Source of the DNA: Chryseobacterium sp. 6424
GTDB taxonomy: Bacteria; Bacteroidota; Bacteroidia; Flavobacteriales; Weeksellaceae
Assembly: GCF_003692615.1 (NCBI RefSeq)
Contig: NZ_CP023540.1
Span: forward strand, 2,522,304 to 2,586,303
DNA length: 64,000 nucleotides
Direction: 5' to 3'
The notes beneath the pieces are model-generated. The model was not told the origin of the DNA, searched no databases, and saw nothing but the letters and a program-made list of their open reading frames with translations. Positions 1 through 9,015 of this stretch are shown here, piece after piece; position 1 is the first letter of the stretch, and each line of letters opens with the position of its first letter. A program made the position numbers and the translations under genes.

Positions 1-72
1 CAGCCTGAACGGAGCTCTTTTTCGCCGAGGAACGAGGTGAAAAAAGCGGGAGTGGAGGATGGAAAAGGCGCC
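1..72 (-). repeat. REP-like hairpin element, copy 1 (partial at window edge)
   Basis: Read on the minus strand this stretch shares blocks with the element at 51315-51440: CACT..CGCTTTT before the hairpin and AAGAGCTC followed by CAGG after it. A small inverted repeat pairs 18-26 with 36-44 (one G-T wobble). It lies directly 3' of lepA in the same orientation, and may continue beyond the window. Membership in the family is inferred by eye from short shared words. Confidence 0.5.
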
Positions 73-81
73 CAAATTCTC

Positions 82-1878
82 TTAATCATTCAGCTTCAGC
101 ACCGCCATAAAGGCTGATTGCGGAACCTCTACCCGACCGATCTGCTTCATTTTCTTCTTTCCTTCTTTCTGTTTTTCAAGGAGTTTCCGCTTACGCGAGA
201 TATCACCACCGTAACACTTGGCCGTAACGTCTTTTCTTAATGCTTTAATGGTTTCACGTGCAATGACTTTGGTTCCCAAAGCCGCCTGCACCGCGATGTC
301 AAACTGCTGGCGCGGGATAAGTTCGCGAAGTTTTTCGCACATTCTTTTACCGATGTAGTACGCATTGCTCTCGTGGATAAGCGATGAAAGCGCATCTACC
401 ATATCACCGTTGATCAGGATGTCCATCTTCACGAGTTTTGAAGCGCGGAAACCGATCGGGTGATAATCAAATGAGGCATAACCTTTCGAAATGGATTTCA
501 GACGGTCATAAAAATCGAAAACTACTTCCGCCAAAGGCATATTAAAGATCAGTTCCACCCGGTCTGAGGTAAGGTAGCTTTGGTTGACTATTTCGCCGCG
601 TTTTTCGATGCAAAGCGTCATTACAGCACCTACGAAATCGGATTTTGTGATGATGGAAGCTTTGATGAAAGGCTCTTCTACCCGATCCATCGTGGTGGGA
701 TCCATCATTTCAGATGGATTGTTGATGAGGATTGGGGTTTCGGGATCACGTTTTGAATAACCGTGGTACGAAACGTTCGGAACGGTGGTGATGACGTTCA
801 TATCAAACTCACGGTCGAGTCTTTCCTGCACGATCTCCATGTGCAGCATGCCAAGGAATCCGCAACGGAAACCGAAACCTAGTGCGGCGGAAGATTCAGG
901 TTCGAAAACGAGTGAAGCATCATTCAGACGAAGCTTTTCCAGGGAAACGCGCAGTTCCTCGAAATCTTCGGATTCGATGGGGTAAATTCCCGCAAAAACC
1001 ATCGGTTTCACTTCCTCGAAACCTTCGATTGGATTGGGCGCGCCATTTTCGAAACTTGTGATGGTATCTCCTACTTTCACTTCGCGTGCATCTTTAATTC
1101 CAGAGATGATGTAGCCAACGTCGCCGGTTTTAATCTCAGTTTTTGGCTGTTGTTTAAGTTTTAAGGTACCGACCTCATCGGCTTCGTACATTTTTTCGGT
1201 GGCCATGAATTTGATTCGCTGACCTTTCTTGATACTGCCGTTCACGACTTTAAAATAAGCTTCAATGCCGCGGAACGGATTGTAAACCGAGTCGAAAACC
1301 AAAGCTTGCAGCGGAGCCTCGGGATCACCAACGGGAGCGGGGATTCTTTTGACGATCTGTTCGAGGAGATCGTGCACGCCTTCGCCGGTCTTGCCGGAAA
1401 CGCGTAAAACATCTTCGTAGTCGCAGCCAATGAGGTTCATGATCTCATCGGTTACTTCCTCCGGATTGGCGGAAGGAAGGTCGATTTTATTCAGAATCGG
1501 GATGATGGTCAGATCATTTTCGAGCGCAAGGTAAAGGTTGCTTATCGTCTGTGCCTGAATACTTTGCGCGGCATCTACGATGAGAAGCGCACCTTCGCAG
1601 GCAGCGATGGAACGTGATACTTCGTAAGAGAAGTCTACGTGGCCGGGTGTATCGATCAGGTTAAGGATATATTTTTCGCCATCGAGTTCGTAATCCATCT
1701 GGATCGCGTGGGATTTGATGGTGATTCCACGTTCTTTCTCGAGGTCCATATCATCGAGGGTCTGTGACTGGAGTTCGCGCTGGGTAACGGTGCCGGTATA
1801 TTCGAGCAATCGGTCTGCGAGCGTGGACTTACCGTGGTCTATATGTGCGATGATGCAGAAGTTTCGTATGTTTTTCAT
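82..1878 (-). CDS. lepA: Elongation factor 4 (LepA), ribosome-associated GTPase
   Basis: LepA binds stalled ribosomes and is a translational GTPase related to EF-G. At 598 residues it has the usual family length. The G1 loop AHIDHGKST is at residues 11-19, G3 DTPGHVDF at about 76-83 and a G4 NKID near 131. The C-terminus carries the EF4-specific domain, ending in a basic stretch with the [20 protein letters not shown] type motif. The ATG at 1878 is preceded 22 bp upstream by a TAAATTTG promoter box. It appears to be a single-gene unit followed by a REP-like element. Confidence 0.98.
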   Translation of the reverse strand: MKNIRNFCIIAHIDHGKSTLADRLLEYTGTVTQRELQSQTLDDMDLEKERGITIKSHAIQMDYELDGEKYILNLIDTPGHVDFSYEVSRSIAACEGALLIVDAAQSIQAQTISNLYLALENDLTIIPILNKIDLPSANPEEVTDEIMNLIGCDYEDVLRVSGKTGEGVHDLLEQIVKRIPAPVGDPEAPLQALVFDSVYNPFRGIEAYFKVVNGSIKKGQRIKFMATEKMYEADEVGTLKLKQQPKTEIKTGDVGYIISGIKDAREVKVGDTITSFENGAPNPIEGFEEVKPMVFAGIYPIESEDFEELRVSLEKLRLNDASLVFEPESSAALGFGFRCGFLGMLHMEIVQERLDREFDMNVITTVPNVSYHGYSKRDPETPILINNPSEMMDPTTMDRVEEPFIKASIITKSDFVGAVMTLCIEKRGEIVNQSYLTSDRVELIFNMPLAEVVFDFYDRLKSISKGYASFDYHPIGFRASKLVKMDILINGDMVDALSSLIHESNAYYIGKRMCEKLRELIPRQQFDIAVQAALGTKVIARETIKALRKDVTAKCYGGDISRKRKLLEKQKEGKKKMKQIGRVEVPQSAFMAVLKLND

Positions 1879-1899
1879 TTAAAATGGGAGAATAAGGGG

Positions 1900-1907
1900 C
1901 AAATTTA
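1900..1907 (-). promoter_or_regulatory. Flavobacterial -7 box for lepA
   Basis: TAAATTTG on the minus strand, 22 bp from the lepA ATG, fits the Flavobacterium consensus TAnnTTTG. No clear -33 TTG is visible. Confidence 0.5.
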
Positions 1908-1944
1908 GTGTTTTTTTGTTGGAATCTGGTGATTATTTGGTGCG

Positions 1945-2062
1945 TTAGCGCGATAGGGATAGAAACGGAAACCCCGCAGGGGCGGACGCCAGTCCGCGCC
2001 GAGGAGTTGTAGTGGATAGCCCGGCCGCTTGTGCGGCCGAGAGGCCGCACAAGCGGATCGCC
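1945..2062 (-). repeat. REP-like hairpin element, copy 2
   Basis: A GC-rich island in an AT-rich intergenic region. A perfect 14-bp inverted repeat (2025-2038 with 2043-2056, loop GAGA) is followed on the minus strand by smaller hairpins at 1982-1997 and 1972-1982. The minus strand reads GGGCTATCCACTACAACTCC, then the hairpins, then TTTCCGTTTCTATC, resembling CCCGCTGTCCGCTGTATCTCC of the copy at 28532-28645. It sits 3' of the Spy-like gene in that gene's orientation and could also act as its terminator. Confidence 0.6.
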
Positions 2063-2127
2063 AAAAAAAAGAACGACCTCTGCAAAATGAATTGTAGAGG
2101 TCGCTCAAACATTAAAAAAATAAACTA

Positions 2128-2637
2128 TTATGGTCGCCTGCTCTGCGGGGCCTGGGTAGGTTGCCCGTCTTTTTTATCTAATATCTTGTTGCGCATCTTG
2201 CCTTCGGTCTGGAACATCTGTAGAACCTGCTGTGGCTTGATGACTTTCATGAACTTTTCTGCATAGACTTTACGATTATCGAGCAGTTGCTGTCCTATCT
2301 CGAAGCTTTCATTGATTTGTCTGCGGGCTTCTTCATCGGTCATTTTATCGTAATCCTGCGCGGGTTTAAACTTGCTTTTAATGGCATTCTGCTTTTCATG
2401 GTATTCATCATAAAGTGCTTTGAACTCTGGCTGATTGCTCTGTGGCACCTCTAACTCTGTCACCATCATATTTTCGCGGAACTGTTTTAGCAGGAGCATG
2501 CGTTGCTGCGGATTCATTTTCTGTATTGTTTCCTTGCGCTGCTCGGGGCTCATGGCTTTCCAGTCGTATTTCTGTTCCTGTGCGAAGCTGTGATTACCCG
2601 CTAAAACGGTGGCCAGCAAAAATAAAATCTTTTTCAT
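2128..2637 (-). CDS. Periplasmic Spy/CpxP-like protein of an ECF sigma operon
   Basis: A 169-residue secreted protein. An N-terminal signal peptide (about residues 1-19, ending SFAQ) is followed by a Met-, Gln- and charge-rich helical region containing SPEQRKETIQKMNPQQRM, which recalls the LTxxQ-type repeats of Spy/CpxP periplasmic chaperone or sensor proteins. The tail is Pro/Gln/Arg rich. It is the last gene after the sigma factor and the membrane anti-sigma candidate, the usual position for a periplasmic sensor or target. The family assignment rests on composition and context and is not firm. Confidence 0.55.
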   Translation of the reverse strand: MKKILFLLATVLAGNHSFAQEQKYDWKAMSPEQRKETIQKMNPQQRMLLLKQFRENMMVTELEVPQSNQPEFKALYDEYHEKQNAIKSKFKPAQDYDKMTDEEARRQINESFEIGQQLLDNRKVYAEKFMKVIKPQQVLQMFQTEGKMRNKILDKKDGQPTQAPQSRRP

Positions 2638-2649
2638 TCTTTCTTCTCT

Positions 2650-3177
2650 TTAATAATACAAATCCAGGTACACGTCTTGCTCTACATTTCTGCCTAAATC
2701 TGCCAATTCAGCGGAAGTAATGGTCCCTAGGATTTGATCTACCTGAATCTCTGCGCTGGGTTTGGGTGCTGTTTTGGCTTTTGCTTTTGCAGTTACTTCT
2801 GTGGGCGCGGCTTTTGTTTCTTTTTGATGATCATCTGAAACTAAAGTTAAATCGTTTGCCAGGGTTTGATAGGCAAGTCTTGCCTCTTGTTTTGGTTCGG
2901 TATTGATTGCTACGTCTTCCAAAGCGTTGATGGTTCTTATTTCCTGGATTTGTGCTACGGGTTCTGGAGCGGCTTCCCCCTGGGTTATAAAAAACGTGAG
3001 CCCGAACAGGGTAGCCACGGCTGCTGCAGCGGCATAGGGCCAATTTACAGGGATAATGCGGGTTTTTTTCTGTGGGGAAACCTGTTGCATTACATTGTGC
3101 TGCATTTCCTCAAAAAAATTCTCCGGCGTACGGTAGATTTGGGTGCGTTCGAGTTTTTCTATGTCAAAATCTTTCAT
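2650..3177 (-). CDS. Putative membrane-bound anti-sigma factor
   Basis: About 175 residues. A cytosolic N-terminal segment with RTPENFFEEMQ is followed by one hydrophobic helix (about 45-62, PYAAAAAVATLFGLTFFI) and an Ala/Lys/Pro-rich periplasmic part. The layout matches small Bacteroidota anti-sigma factors encoded immediately after an ECF sigma gene. An upstream TTG at 3195 is possible, but the ATG at 3177 is preferred. No zinc-type anti-sigma motif is visible. Function is inferred from topology and gene order. Confidence 0.6.
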   Translation of the reverse strand: MKDFDIEKLERTQIYRTPENFFEEMQHNVMQQVSPQKKTRIIPVNWPYAAAAAVATLFGLTFFITQGEAAPEPVAQIQEIRTINALEDVAINTEPKQEARLAYQTLANDLTLVSDDHQKETKAAPTEVTAKAKAKTAPKPSAEIQVDQILGTITSAELADLGRNVEQDVYLDLYY

Positions 3178-3217
3178 CTTAATGCTGTATTTCAATGAGC
3201 GGTCATTTTCATACTTT

Positions 3218-3769
3218 TTATTCTTTGTAGTTCTGTTTTATATAATCTTCTACCTTTTGCTTTGCATAATGGTAATTTGTTTTGAGGGTGCCTACCGACA
3301 TATCTAAAATCTTAGAAATATCTTCGTAAGGCAAATCCTCATAATATCTCATTGTGAAAACCAGTTTTTGCTTCTCCGGGAGGGTGTGTATCGCCTTCTG
3401 CAACAGAATTTGGATTTCCTCTGCGTCAGAAGAGGCGTTATCTGCCACCAGGTTTTGCAGGTGATACTCGACATCTTCATCGGTTTTCTGCATTCTTTTG
3501 AGTTTATTAAGCTGCTGTAGCGACTCATTGGTTGCAATGCGGTAAAGCCAAGTATAGAGTTGACTGTCGCGCTTGAACTGATGAAAATTCTGGTAGGCTT
3601 TTATGAAGGTTTCCTGTAAAACATCCTGCGCGAGGTTGTGGTCTACAATAATCCTTCTGATATGCCAATATAACCTGCTCTGGTAAGCATCCATCATCAG
3701 GCGAACACCCTTGTCGCGGGTTTTTTCGCTGGACATCAACCCGATAATTTCTTCTTCCTTACTCTTCAT
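3218..3769 (-). CDS. ECF-type RNA polymerase sigma-70 factor
   Basis: A group 4 sigma factor of 183 residues. Region 2 shows YQSRLYWHIRRIIVDHNLAQ, then DVLQETFIKAYQNFHQF and TWLYRIATN. Region 4 shows LPEKQKLVFTMRYYEDLPYE followed by the helix-turn-helix DISKILDMSVGTLKTNYHYA. The ATG at 3769 is chosen because the longer frame starts with TTG at 3829, beyond a TATCTTTA promoter-like box at about 3815-3822. It heads the operon sigma/anti-sigma/Spy-like protein, which suggests envelope-stress control with autoregulation; the signal is not evident. Confidence 0.9.
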   Translation of the reverse strand: MKSKEEEIIGLMSSEKTRDKGVRLMMDAYQSRLYWHIRRIIVDHNLAQDVLQETFIKAYQNFHQFKRDSQLYTWLYRIATNESLQQLNKLKRMQKTDEDVEYHLQNLVADNASSDAEEIQILLQKAIHTLPEKQKLVFTMRYYEDLPYEDISKILDMSVGTLKTNYHYAKQKVEDYIKQNYKE

Positions 3770-3852
3770 TGAGATGCATTCAGTGTTTTGATGGTAAATT
3801 GTACCGAAGGTTAAAGATAGTCTTTTCAATTTTTAGTCCAAACCAAAAATAT

Positions 3853-3860
3853 TATATTTG
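3853..3860 (+). promoter_or_regulatory. Flavobacterial -7 box for the DUF2520-kdsC-maf operon
   Basis: TATATTTG fits TAnnTTTG and ends 17 bp before the ATG at 3878. No TTG at the expected -33 spacing is evident. Confidence 0.5.
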
Positions 3861-3877
3861 TTGATAATAAAATTGTA

Positions 3878-4630
3878 ATGAAGACTGTCATCCTGGGTTC
3901 AGGAAATGTAGCGTACCATCTTGCGAAAGCTTTTACGGAAAAAAACATTCCTATTGTACAGGTTTTTGGCAGAAATGAGGCTGCGCTGAAGGAAATTTCT
4001 TCCCTTTTTAATATCCCTCATTCCACTTCTGTACTAGCGGACGCTGACCTTTACCTAATTGCGGTGAAAGATGACGCGGTGGCTATAGTATCTGAAGAAA
4101 TCACAAAAAAAGACTGTCTGGTAGCGCATACTTCGGGGTCGTTGCCAAAAGAAATCCTAAAAGGTAATTACCGTAAAGCCAGTTTCTATCCTTTACAGAC
4201 GTTTTCAAAAACTAAAAATTTAGTTTACGAAGAAATCCCTATTTTTATTGAAAGTGATGATGCGGGTGATTTAGAGATTCTGAAGAATTTGGCTGCAAAC
4301 ATCACCGAAAAGATTGTTTTATCTACTTACGAAAAACGCAAATACCTTCATCTGACGGCCGTCTTCGCCTGCAATTTCGTGAACCATCTTTATGCACGTG
4401 CGCAACAGTTGGCTGACGAACAACAAATCCCGTTTGAATACTTCTGGCCATTAATTGAAGAAACTACTTTAAAAATCAAGGAATTACCACCGAAAGAGGC
4501 TCAAACCGGGCCGGCAGTGCGAAATGACCTGCGCATTTTACAATTGCATGAAGAACTTATTTCTGATGAAAATTCATTGGAAATCTACCGTACCATGAAC
4601 CAATCCATAAAGAAAATGTATGAGTTATAA
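3878..4630 (+). CDS. DUF2520 Rossmann-fold NAD(P)-dependent oxidoreductase-like protein
   Basis: 250 residues. An N-terminal dinucleotide-binding motif ILGSGNVAYHLAKAF leads a Rossmann domain similar to F420-dependent NADP reductase and ketopantoate reductase proteins. The central VAHTSGSLP and FYPLQTFSK are typical of the DUF2520 family, which has a helical C-terminal dimerisation domain. The substrate is unknown. It overlaps kdsC by 11 bp and is probably co-transcribed with kdsC and maf. Family recognition is strong; function is unresolved. Confidence 0.85.
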   Translation: MKTVILGSGNVAYHLAKAFTEKNIPIVQVFGRNEAALKEISSLFNIPHSTSVLADADLYLIAVKDDAVAIVSEEITKKDCLVAHTSGSLPKEILKGNYRKASFYPLQTFSKTKNLVYEEIPIFIESDDAGDLEILKNLAANITEKIVLSTYEKRKYLHLTAVFACNFVNHLYARAQQLADEQQIPFEYFWPLIEETTLKIKELPPKEAQTGPAVRNDLRILQLHEELISDENSLEIYRTMNQSIKKMYEL

Positions 4631-5138
4631 ACAGAAACTAAAGAACATAAAGGCATTTGTATTTGATGTAGATGGCGTATTTACCGATGGTAGCGTGTAC
4701 CTGATGCCAGATAAAAGTATGTGCCGGGTGATGAATGTGCTGGATGGATATGCTGTGGTGAAAGCCGTGAAAAGTGATTACAAAATCTGTGTGATTACCG
4801 GTGGGGATGATGCTTCGGTGAGAAACCGTATAAATTATTTGGGTATTGCCGATTATTACGCAAAGATCTCGCATAAACTTGAGAAATTTGAGGAGTTTAA
4901 ACTCAAATACGGATTAAAAAATGAAGAAATACTTACCATGGGCGATGATCTTCCAGACATGGGCATTTTACGCGCCTCCGGTATATCCACCTGTCCTGCA
5001 AACGCAGTCCCGGAGGTAAAGGATGTAGCTGAATATATTTCACCCATCCATGGCGGCAAAGGCGCCGTTCGTGATGTTATTGAACAGGTGATGAAAATAC
5101 AGGGCAAGTGGCACGAAGACCATACAAAAAGCACCTAA
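4620..5138 (+). CDS. kdsC: KdsC-like HAD phosphatase (3-deoxy-D-manno-octulosonate 8-phosphate phosphatase)
   Basis: A 172-residue class C0 HAD phosphatase, the size of KdsC, which releases phosphate from KDO-8-P during lipopolysaccharide inner-core synthesis. Motif I is FDVDGVFTDGS (residues about 15-25), motif II lies around CVITGGDDASVRNR, motif III uses the conserved Lys of ISHKLEK, and motif IV is MGDDLPDM. It overlaps the preceding gene by 11 bp and is followed 10 bp later by maf. A YrbI-like phosphatase for another sugar phosphate cannot be fully excluded. Confidence 0.85.
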   Translation: MSYKQKLKNIKAFVFDVDGVFTDGSVYLMPDKSMCRVMNVLDGYAVVKAVKSDYKICVITGGDDASVRNRINYLGIADYYAKISHKLEKFEEFKLKYGLKNEEILTMGDDLPDMGILRASGISTCPANAVPEVKDVAEYISPIHGGKGAVRDVIEQVMKIQGKWHEDHTKST

Positions 5139-5148
5139 ACAATTGTAA

Positions 5149-5715
5149 ATGAAAATATTACTAGCTTCTAATTCGCCCAGAAGAAAAGAACTGCTGCAAA
5201 ACCTAGGCTACCGTTTTGAAGTAGTTTCCGTTAATTGTGAGGAAGTTTATCCACCGTCGCTGGCCCCGGCCGAAATCGCCGGTTATCTGTCTATACTTAA
5301 AGCTGATTCGTTCAGGGAGCTTCTGCCAGATGAAATTTTAATCACCGCTGATACTATAGTAGCACTGGAAAACGAAGTATTAGGTAAGCCCGAAAATACG
5401 CACCACGCACAAGAAATGCTACAAAAACTCTCTGGTAAAATACACCAGGTGTACACCGGAATAACCATAAAAACATTAAACAAAACCATTACAGAAACCG
5501 ATTGTACAGAAGTGGAAATGGCACCGATCTCTGAAGAAGAAGCGACATATTACATCCAAAATCACCAGCCGTTTGATAAAGCAGGAAGTTACGGCGTGCA
5601 GGAGTGGCTGGGCATGGCAAAAATCAATCGTATTAATGGAAGTTACTATACCGTCATGGGCTTACCTACCCATCTGGTTTACAAAATCCTAAAAGATTTT
5701 GAAGCAAGTCACTGA
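5149..5715 (+). CDS. maf: Maf-family nucleoside triphosphate pyrophosphatase
   Basis: 188 residues, the normal Maf length. The signature LLASNSPRRKELLQNLGY starts at residue 3. DTIVALENEVLGKP and the DKAGSYGVQEW motif complete the active site of enzymes that hydrolyse dTTP, UTP and modified nucleotides. It is the third gene of the DUF2520-kdsC-maf unit. The YhdE and YceF subgroups cannot be separated with confidence by eye, though the DKAGSYGVQ form favours the dTTP/UTP type. Confidence 0.93.
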   Translation: MKILLASNSPRRKELLQNLGYRFEVVSVNCEEVYPPSLAPAEIAGYLSILKADSFRELLPDEILITADTIVALENEVLGKPENTHHAQEMLQKLSGKIHQVYTGITIKTLNKTITETDCTEVEMAPISEEEATYYIQNHQPFDKAGSYGVQEWLGMAKINRINGSYYTVMGLPTHLVYKILKDFEASH

Positions 5716-5795
5716 AATTAAAATTTTGGTACATTTATCCACAAAAAATATACGGCTTCCCCATAATATTTAGCCGTTTTGCAAGTTATAAACAC

Positions 5796-8258
5796 ATGAA
5801 AAAAACCATACTTTTTCTGCTGTCTGTGGCGGTATTCAATTCGTGTTCATCACGTAAGAAAACCAACGATTCAGCTTTTATGAAAGGATTCTTTACTTAT
5901 TACAATACACTTTTCAACAGCAAAGATGCACTGCAGACCGAGTTCCGTAACCGAGACAAGGCACATGTAGATAATTTCTATGCGCCTTATATTCAGTTAC
6001 TTACTTTTGAAGATTTACCCTTAGATTCGTCATTGGAAGATAACTTTACCGCCACAGATATTTCTGGGCAAAATATGGGGCCGGGGATACCGGGTGACCC
6101 TGGCAGGCAACGTAACAATCAAATTAGAACGGGGACTACAGTCCTGGAAATCGCCGAAGCTAAAGCTTTAAAAGCCATCGCCAAATATTCCGTATTAAAA
6201 GGAGGCGAAGAGAGAAACAAGAGAATATTCGACGCACATATATTACTCGCGCAGTCGCGTATCTACCAAAACAAACCCCTCGAGGCACTTGATGGGCTGA
6301 ATTATGTGTTTGCAAGTATGCGGAATGATAAAAGGCTTCCGCTGGCAAAGATTTACCAAGGAGTGGCATATTCGAAGATGGGCGATTATTACCGATCCGG
6401 GGAAGTTTTTTCACAATTGAAGAACGACAGCAAGCTTAATAAAAGCAACCAGAAACTCCTGAGTGTATATTATGCTGAAATGCTGTTGCACGCTGGCAAA
6501 AAAGAAGCGGCAGTAGAGGAGTTGGAAGATGCCTTCACACTAAATAACAACCGAAAACTACGCAGCAGAATCGCCTTTCTTCGGGGGCAGATCTTAGCCA
6601 GCCTCGGCCGAAATGATGAGGCAAGAGAAAGCTTCACGGCCGCCTACAAAAATGCCAACGATTTCGAGTTTGAAGTGAAATCGCAAGTCGAAATTGCCAA
6701 AACATTCAATGGCCAGGATGATGATTACCAAGGCGCAAAAAGCTATCTTGAAAACATCAGCAAGAAAGGAACGTATGCCTCGCGCAAAAACGAATTTTAC
6801 TATGCGCTGGGCCTTATGGCTAATAAAGCCGGCAAGAAGGAAGAGGCAAAAACCTTTTTTCAGCAGTCCTTACACGAAAAAATGTCGGATCCACAGATCC
6901 GTGGCCTGAGTTATTATGAAATTGGGAAGGCCTATTTTGATAACAGCGATTATCTCTCGGCAGGTGCGTTTTATGATTCTGCACTTGCGGTAATGACGTA
7001 TCAACCCACGAAGACACTGCTACAGGAAAAATCTGAAAACATCAAGCAATTATCCCAAAACTATTACCTCATCCGCAAGAACGACAGTATCCTTGCGCTT
7101 ACCCGGATGCCTGAAGCCGAAAGGTTCGCCTATTTCAATACATACATCGAAGGGATCAAAATTCGTGAAGCTGCTGAAGAACAAATGCGCCAGCGAAAAG
7201 AAAGAGGGAAGGGCTTTGATATCGGTGACTATTCAGCCAACTCTATATTTGCAGGAAATACAGGTGGTTTTGAGGATTTCGGAGCTACAAAAGGCGGATT
7301 TTATTTTTCAAACCAAAGCACTGTAGCACGCGGCGAAAGCACTTTCCGGCAGATTTGGGGGACACGGGCTTTGGGTGACAACTGGCGTACCTCTGCCCGC
7401 AGCACCTCCATCGAAGACCTTAAAAATGAAGCTATGGGCATGGCCACCGCGCCGAATCCGCGTCGCCTGGAACCCCAGTTTTACATAGAGCAGATCCCTA
7501 CCGACAATAATGAAATATTTTCATTAAAAAAAGCCCGCGATACCGCCAGTCTTGCCTTGGGAAGAATGTATGAATCTTATTTTTCCGATACATCGCTGGC
7601 TACAAAAACACTTTATGATCTTGTTGACGCGCAACCCGATGAAGAAACCAAACTTCAGGCGCTATACAGCATTTTTGCATTTAATTACGAGAAAAATCCA
7701 AGTGCGGCAGAACGTGCTAAAGAGATGATTATAAGTGAATTTCCGTACACCTCGTATGCGGAATTTGTGAAAAATCCAAGAAATAAAGAATTCAGTAAAT
7801 CTTCGGAGGAAGTTGAAAAAATGTACACCGAAGCTTTCAGCCTTTATGCTGATGAGAAATATGAAGACAGCAAAACCTTAATCGAGCAGGCTTTGGAGAA
7901 ACATCCGAAAGATGCACTGGTACCTAAATTTGTGCTTTTAAACGCTTTTAATACAGGGAAAACCGCGGGTAAGGAAATCATGATCCTCCAACTGGAGCAG
8001 ATTGCCTTAAACTATGCTAAAACCGCTGAAGGTCTTAAGGCCGCGGAAATGCTCCAGCATTTGAAAAGTGATATCAACTTTGAACTGACGAATGAATATG
8101 GCCAGCCTACCAACGTCGCACCTACATCTTCCGCACCAGTAGAAGAAGTGGGACCTCCAGCACCAGGTATGCCTGTGTTGGGAGCGCCGGCACCGGGCAG
8201 CCCAGAACTACGGATGAAGCCACCCAAACGTAATACGCTACAAAAAAGGAATAGATAA
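5796..8258 (+). CDS. SprE/PorW-like TPR lipoprotein of the type IX secretion system
   Basis: 820 residues. A lipoprotein signal peptide ends in the lipobox-like VFNSC at residues 13-17. It is followed by FFTYYNTLFNSKDAL, the region I associate with SprE/PorW. A long series of TPR-like helical pairs covers about residues 130-470 and returns at about 580-760. The C-terminus is a Pro/Gly-rich linker with a basic end. SprE/PorW connects outer-membrane and inner-membrane parts of the T9SS that drives gliding and protein export. It is a single gene ending at a bidirectional terminator shared with tsaB. Similarity is judged from length, lipobox and opening motif. Confidence 0.75.
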   Translation: MKKTILFLLSVAVFNSCSSRKKTNDSAFMKGFFTYYNTLFNSKDALQTEFRNRDKAHVDNFYAPYIQLLTFEDLPLDSSLEDNFTATDISGQNMGPGIPGDPGRQRNNQIRTGTTVLEIAEAKALKAIAKYSVLKGGEERNKRIFDAHILLAQSRIYQNKPLEALDGLNYVFASMRNDKRLPLAKIYQGVAYSKMGDYYRSGEVFSQLKNDSKLNKSNQKLLSVYYAEMLLHAGKKEAAVEELEDAFTLNNNRKLRSRIAFLRGQILASLGRNDEARESFTAAYKNANDFEFEVKSQVEIAKTFNGQDDDYQGAKSYLENISKKGTYASRKNEFYYALGLMANKAGKKEEAKTFFQQSLHEKMSDPQIRGLSYYEIGKAYFDNSDYLSAGAFYDSALAVMTYQPTKTLLQEKSENIKQLSQNYYLIRKNDSILALTRMPEAERFAYFNTYIEGIKIREAAEEQMRQRKERGKGFDIGDYSANSIFAGNTGGFEDFGATKGGFYFSNQSTVARGESTFRQIWGTRALGDNWRTSARSTSIEDLKNEAMGMATAPNPRRLEPQFYIEQIPTDNNEIFSLKKARDTASLALGRMYESYFSDTSLATKTLYDLVDAQPDEETKLQALYSIFAFNYEKNPSAAERAKEMIISEFPYTSYAEFVKNPRNKEFSKSSEEVEKMYTEAFSLYADEKYEDSKTLIEQALEKHPKDALVPKFVLLNAFNTGKTAGKEIMILQLEQIALNYAKTAEGLKAAEMLQHLKSDINFELTNEYGQPTNVAPTSSAPVEEVGPPAPGMPVLGAPAPGSPELRMKPPKRNTLQKRNR

Positions 8259-8288
8259 TCTTATAAACTATACGTTACATCACAAAGG

Positions 8289-8313
8289 AAAACCGAAGTC
8301 AGTCTTCGGTTTT
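8289..8313. terminator. Bidirectional terminator between sprE-like gene and tsaB
   Basis: Arms AAAACCGAAG (8289-8298) and CTTCGGTTTT (8304-8313) with loop TCAGT. T-rich flanks on both strands fit termination of both convergent genes. The hairpin overlaps the tsaB stop codon. Confidence 0.85.
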
Positions 8314-8979
8314 TTTCTTCTTTACGCCGTGGAATTCTTTTAAATAAAGAGGTTCAAAATAAGCCGTATTTTCAAAATCCTTTTTGGTAAATTTCTCTAC
8401 AGATTTTTTCACCAAATATTTAGCAGAAGGATAAACGGCAGGATTAAATTCTGCGTTTGGTAACTGAAGAATTTCCTTGGCTTTCGCTGCTCCGTCACCT
8501 ATGAAAAGGACTTTTTGATCTTTAAATTCGCTGAAACTAAATTCATCTAAAATTTTCGCTTTGGTTTCACCCACCATTTTCCCTGTCTCGCCATCGAAAA
8601 CTGCCGTATAAACCTCCATTCGTCTTGCATCAAGCAAAGGGATGATGTATGTGTAATTTTGCCCTAAAAACGGTGTTATCATCGTTTCCAGAGAATTTAC
8701 AGCAATCAGTGGAATCTTTAACCCGTAACAGAATCCTTTGGCGGCTGATGAACCAATCCTGAGACCGGTATAAGAGCCCGGGCCCATGCCTAAGGAAACC
8801 GCTTCCATCTCCTGCAAAGTAAATCCGGCTCCTTCCAATGCCCATTGTACGAAAGTGTGCAGACTTTCAGACTGTTTATAGTTTTCTGAGACTTCTTCGC
8901 ATACACAAAGTAGTTGCTCGCCGTCGGAAATGGCTACAGAACAGTTTTTAGAGGAAGTTTCGATGTGTAAGATTTTCAT
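8299..8979 (-). CDS. tsaB: tRNA threonylcarbamoyladenosine biosynthesis protein TsaB
   Basis: 226 residues of the ASKHA-like TsaB family, the scaffold partner of TsaD and TsaE in making t6A37 on ANN-decoding tRNAs. The N-terminal ILHIETSSKNCSVAI, then SLGMGPGSYTGLRIGSSAAK and IPLLDARRMEVY, are hallmark TsaB segments. It is the last gene of a leftward run of seven genes starting at rpiB. The C-terminal basic tail (GVKKKKTED) lies inside the terminator hairpin. Confidence 0.95.
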   Translation of the reverse strand: MKILHIETSSKNCSVAISDGEQLLCVCEEVSENYKQSESLHTFVQWALEGAGFTLQEMEAVSLGMGPGSYTGLRIGSSAAKGFCYGLKIPLIAVNSLETMITPFLGQNYTYIIPLLDARRMEVYTAVFDGETGKMVGETKAKILDEFSFSEFKDQKVLFIGDGAAKAKEILQLPNAEFNPAVYPSAKYLVKKSVEKFTKKDFENTAYFEPLYLKEFHGVKKKKTED

Positions 8980-9015
8980 GGGACAAAATTAACATTTAAA
9001 CAGGAAAACCGTTGG

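Noticed and set aside
250..265. parS-like GGTTTCACGTGCAATG in lepA
   Set aside because: It has four mismatches to the 16-bp consensus and lies in a conserved coding region.
5735..5743. Exact DnaA box TTATCCACA upstream of the sprE-like gene
   Set aside because: It is isolated. Another exact copy (63291-63299) lies inside the sigma-54 activator gene, so single exact matches are not informative.
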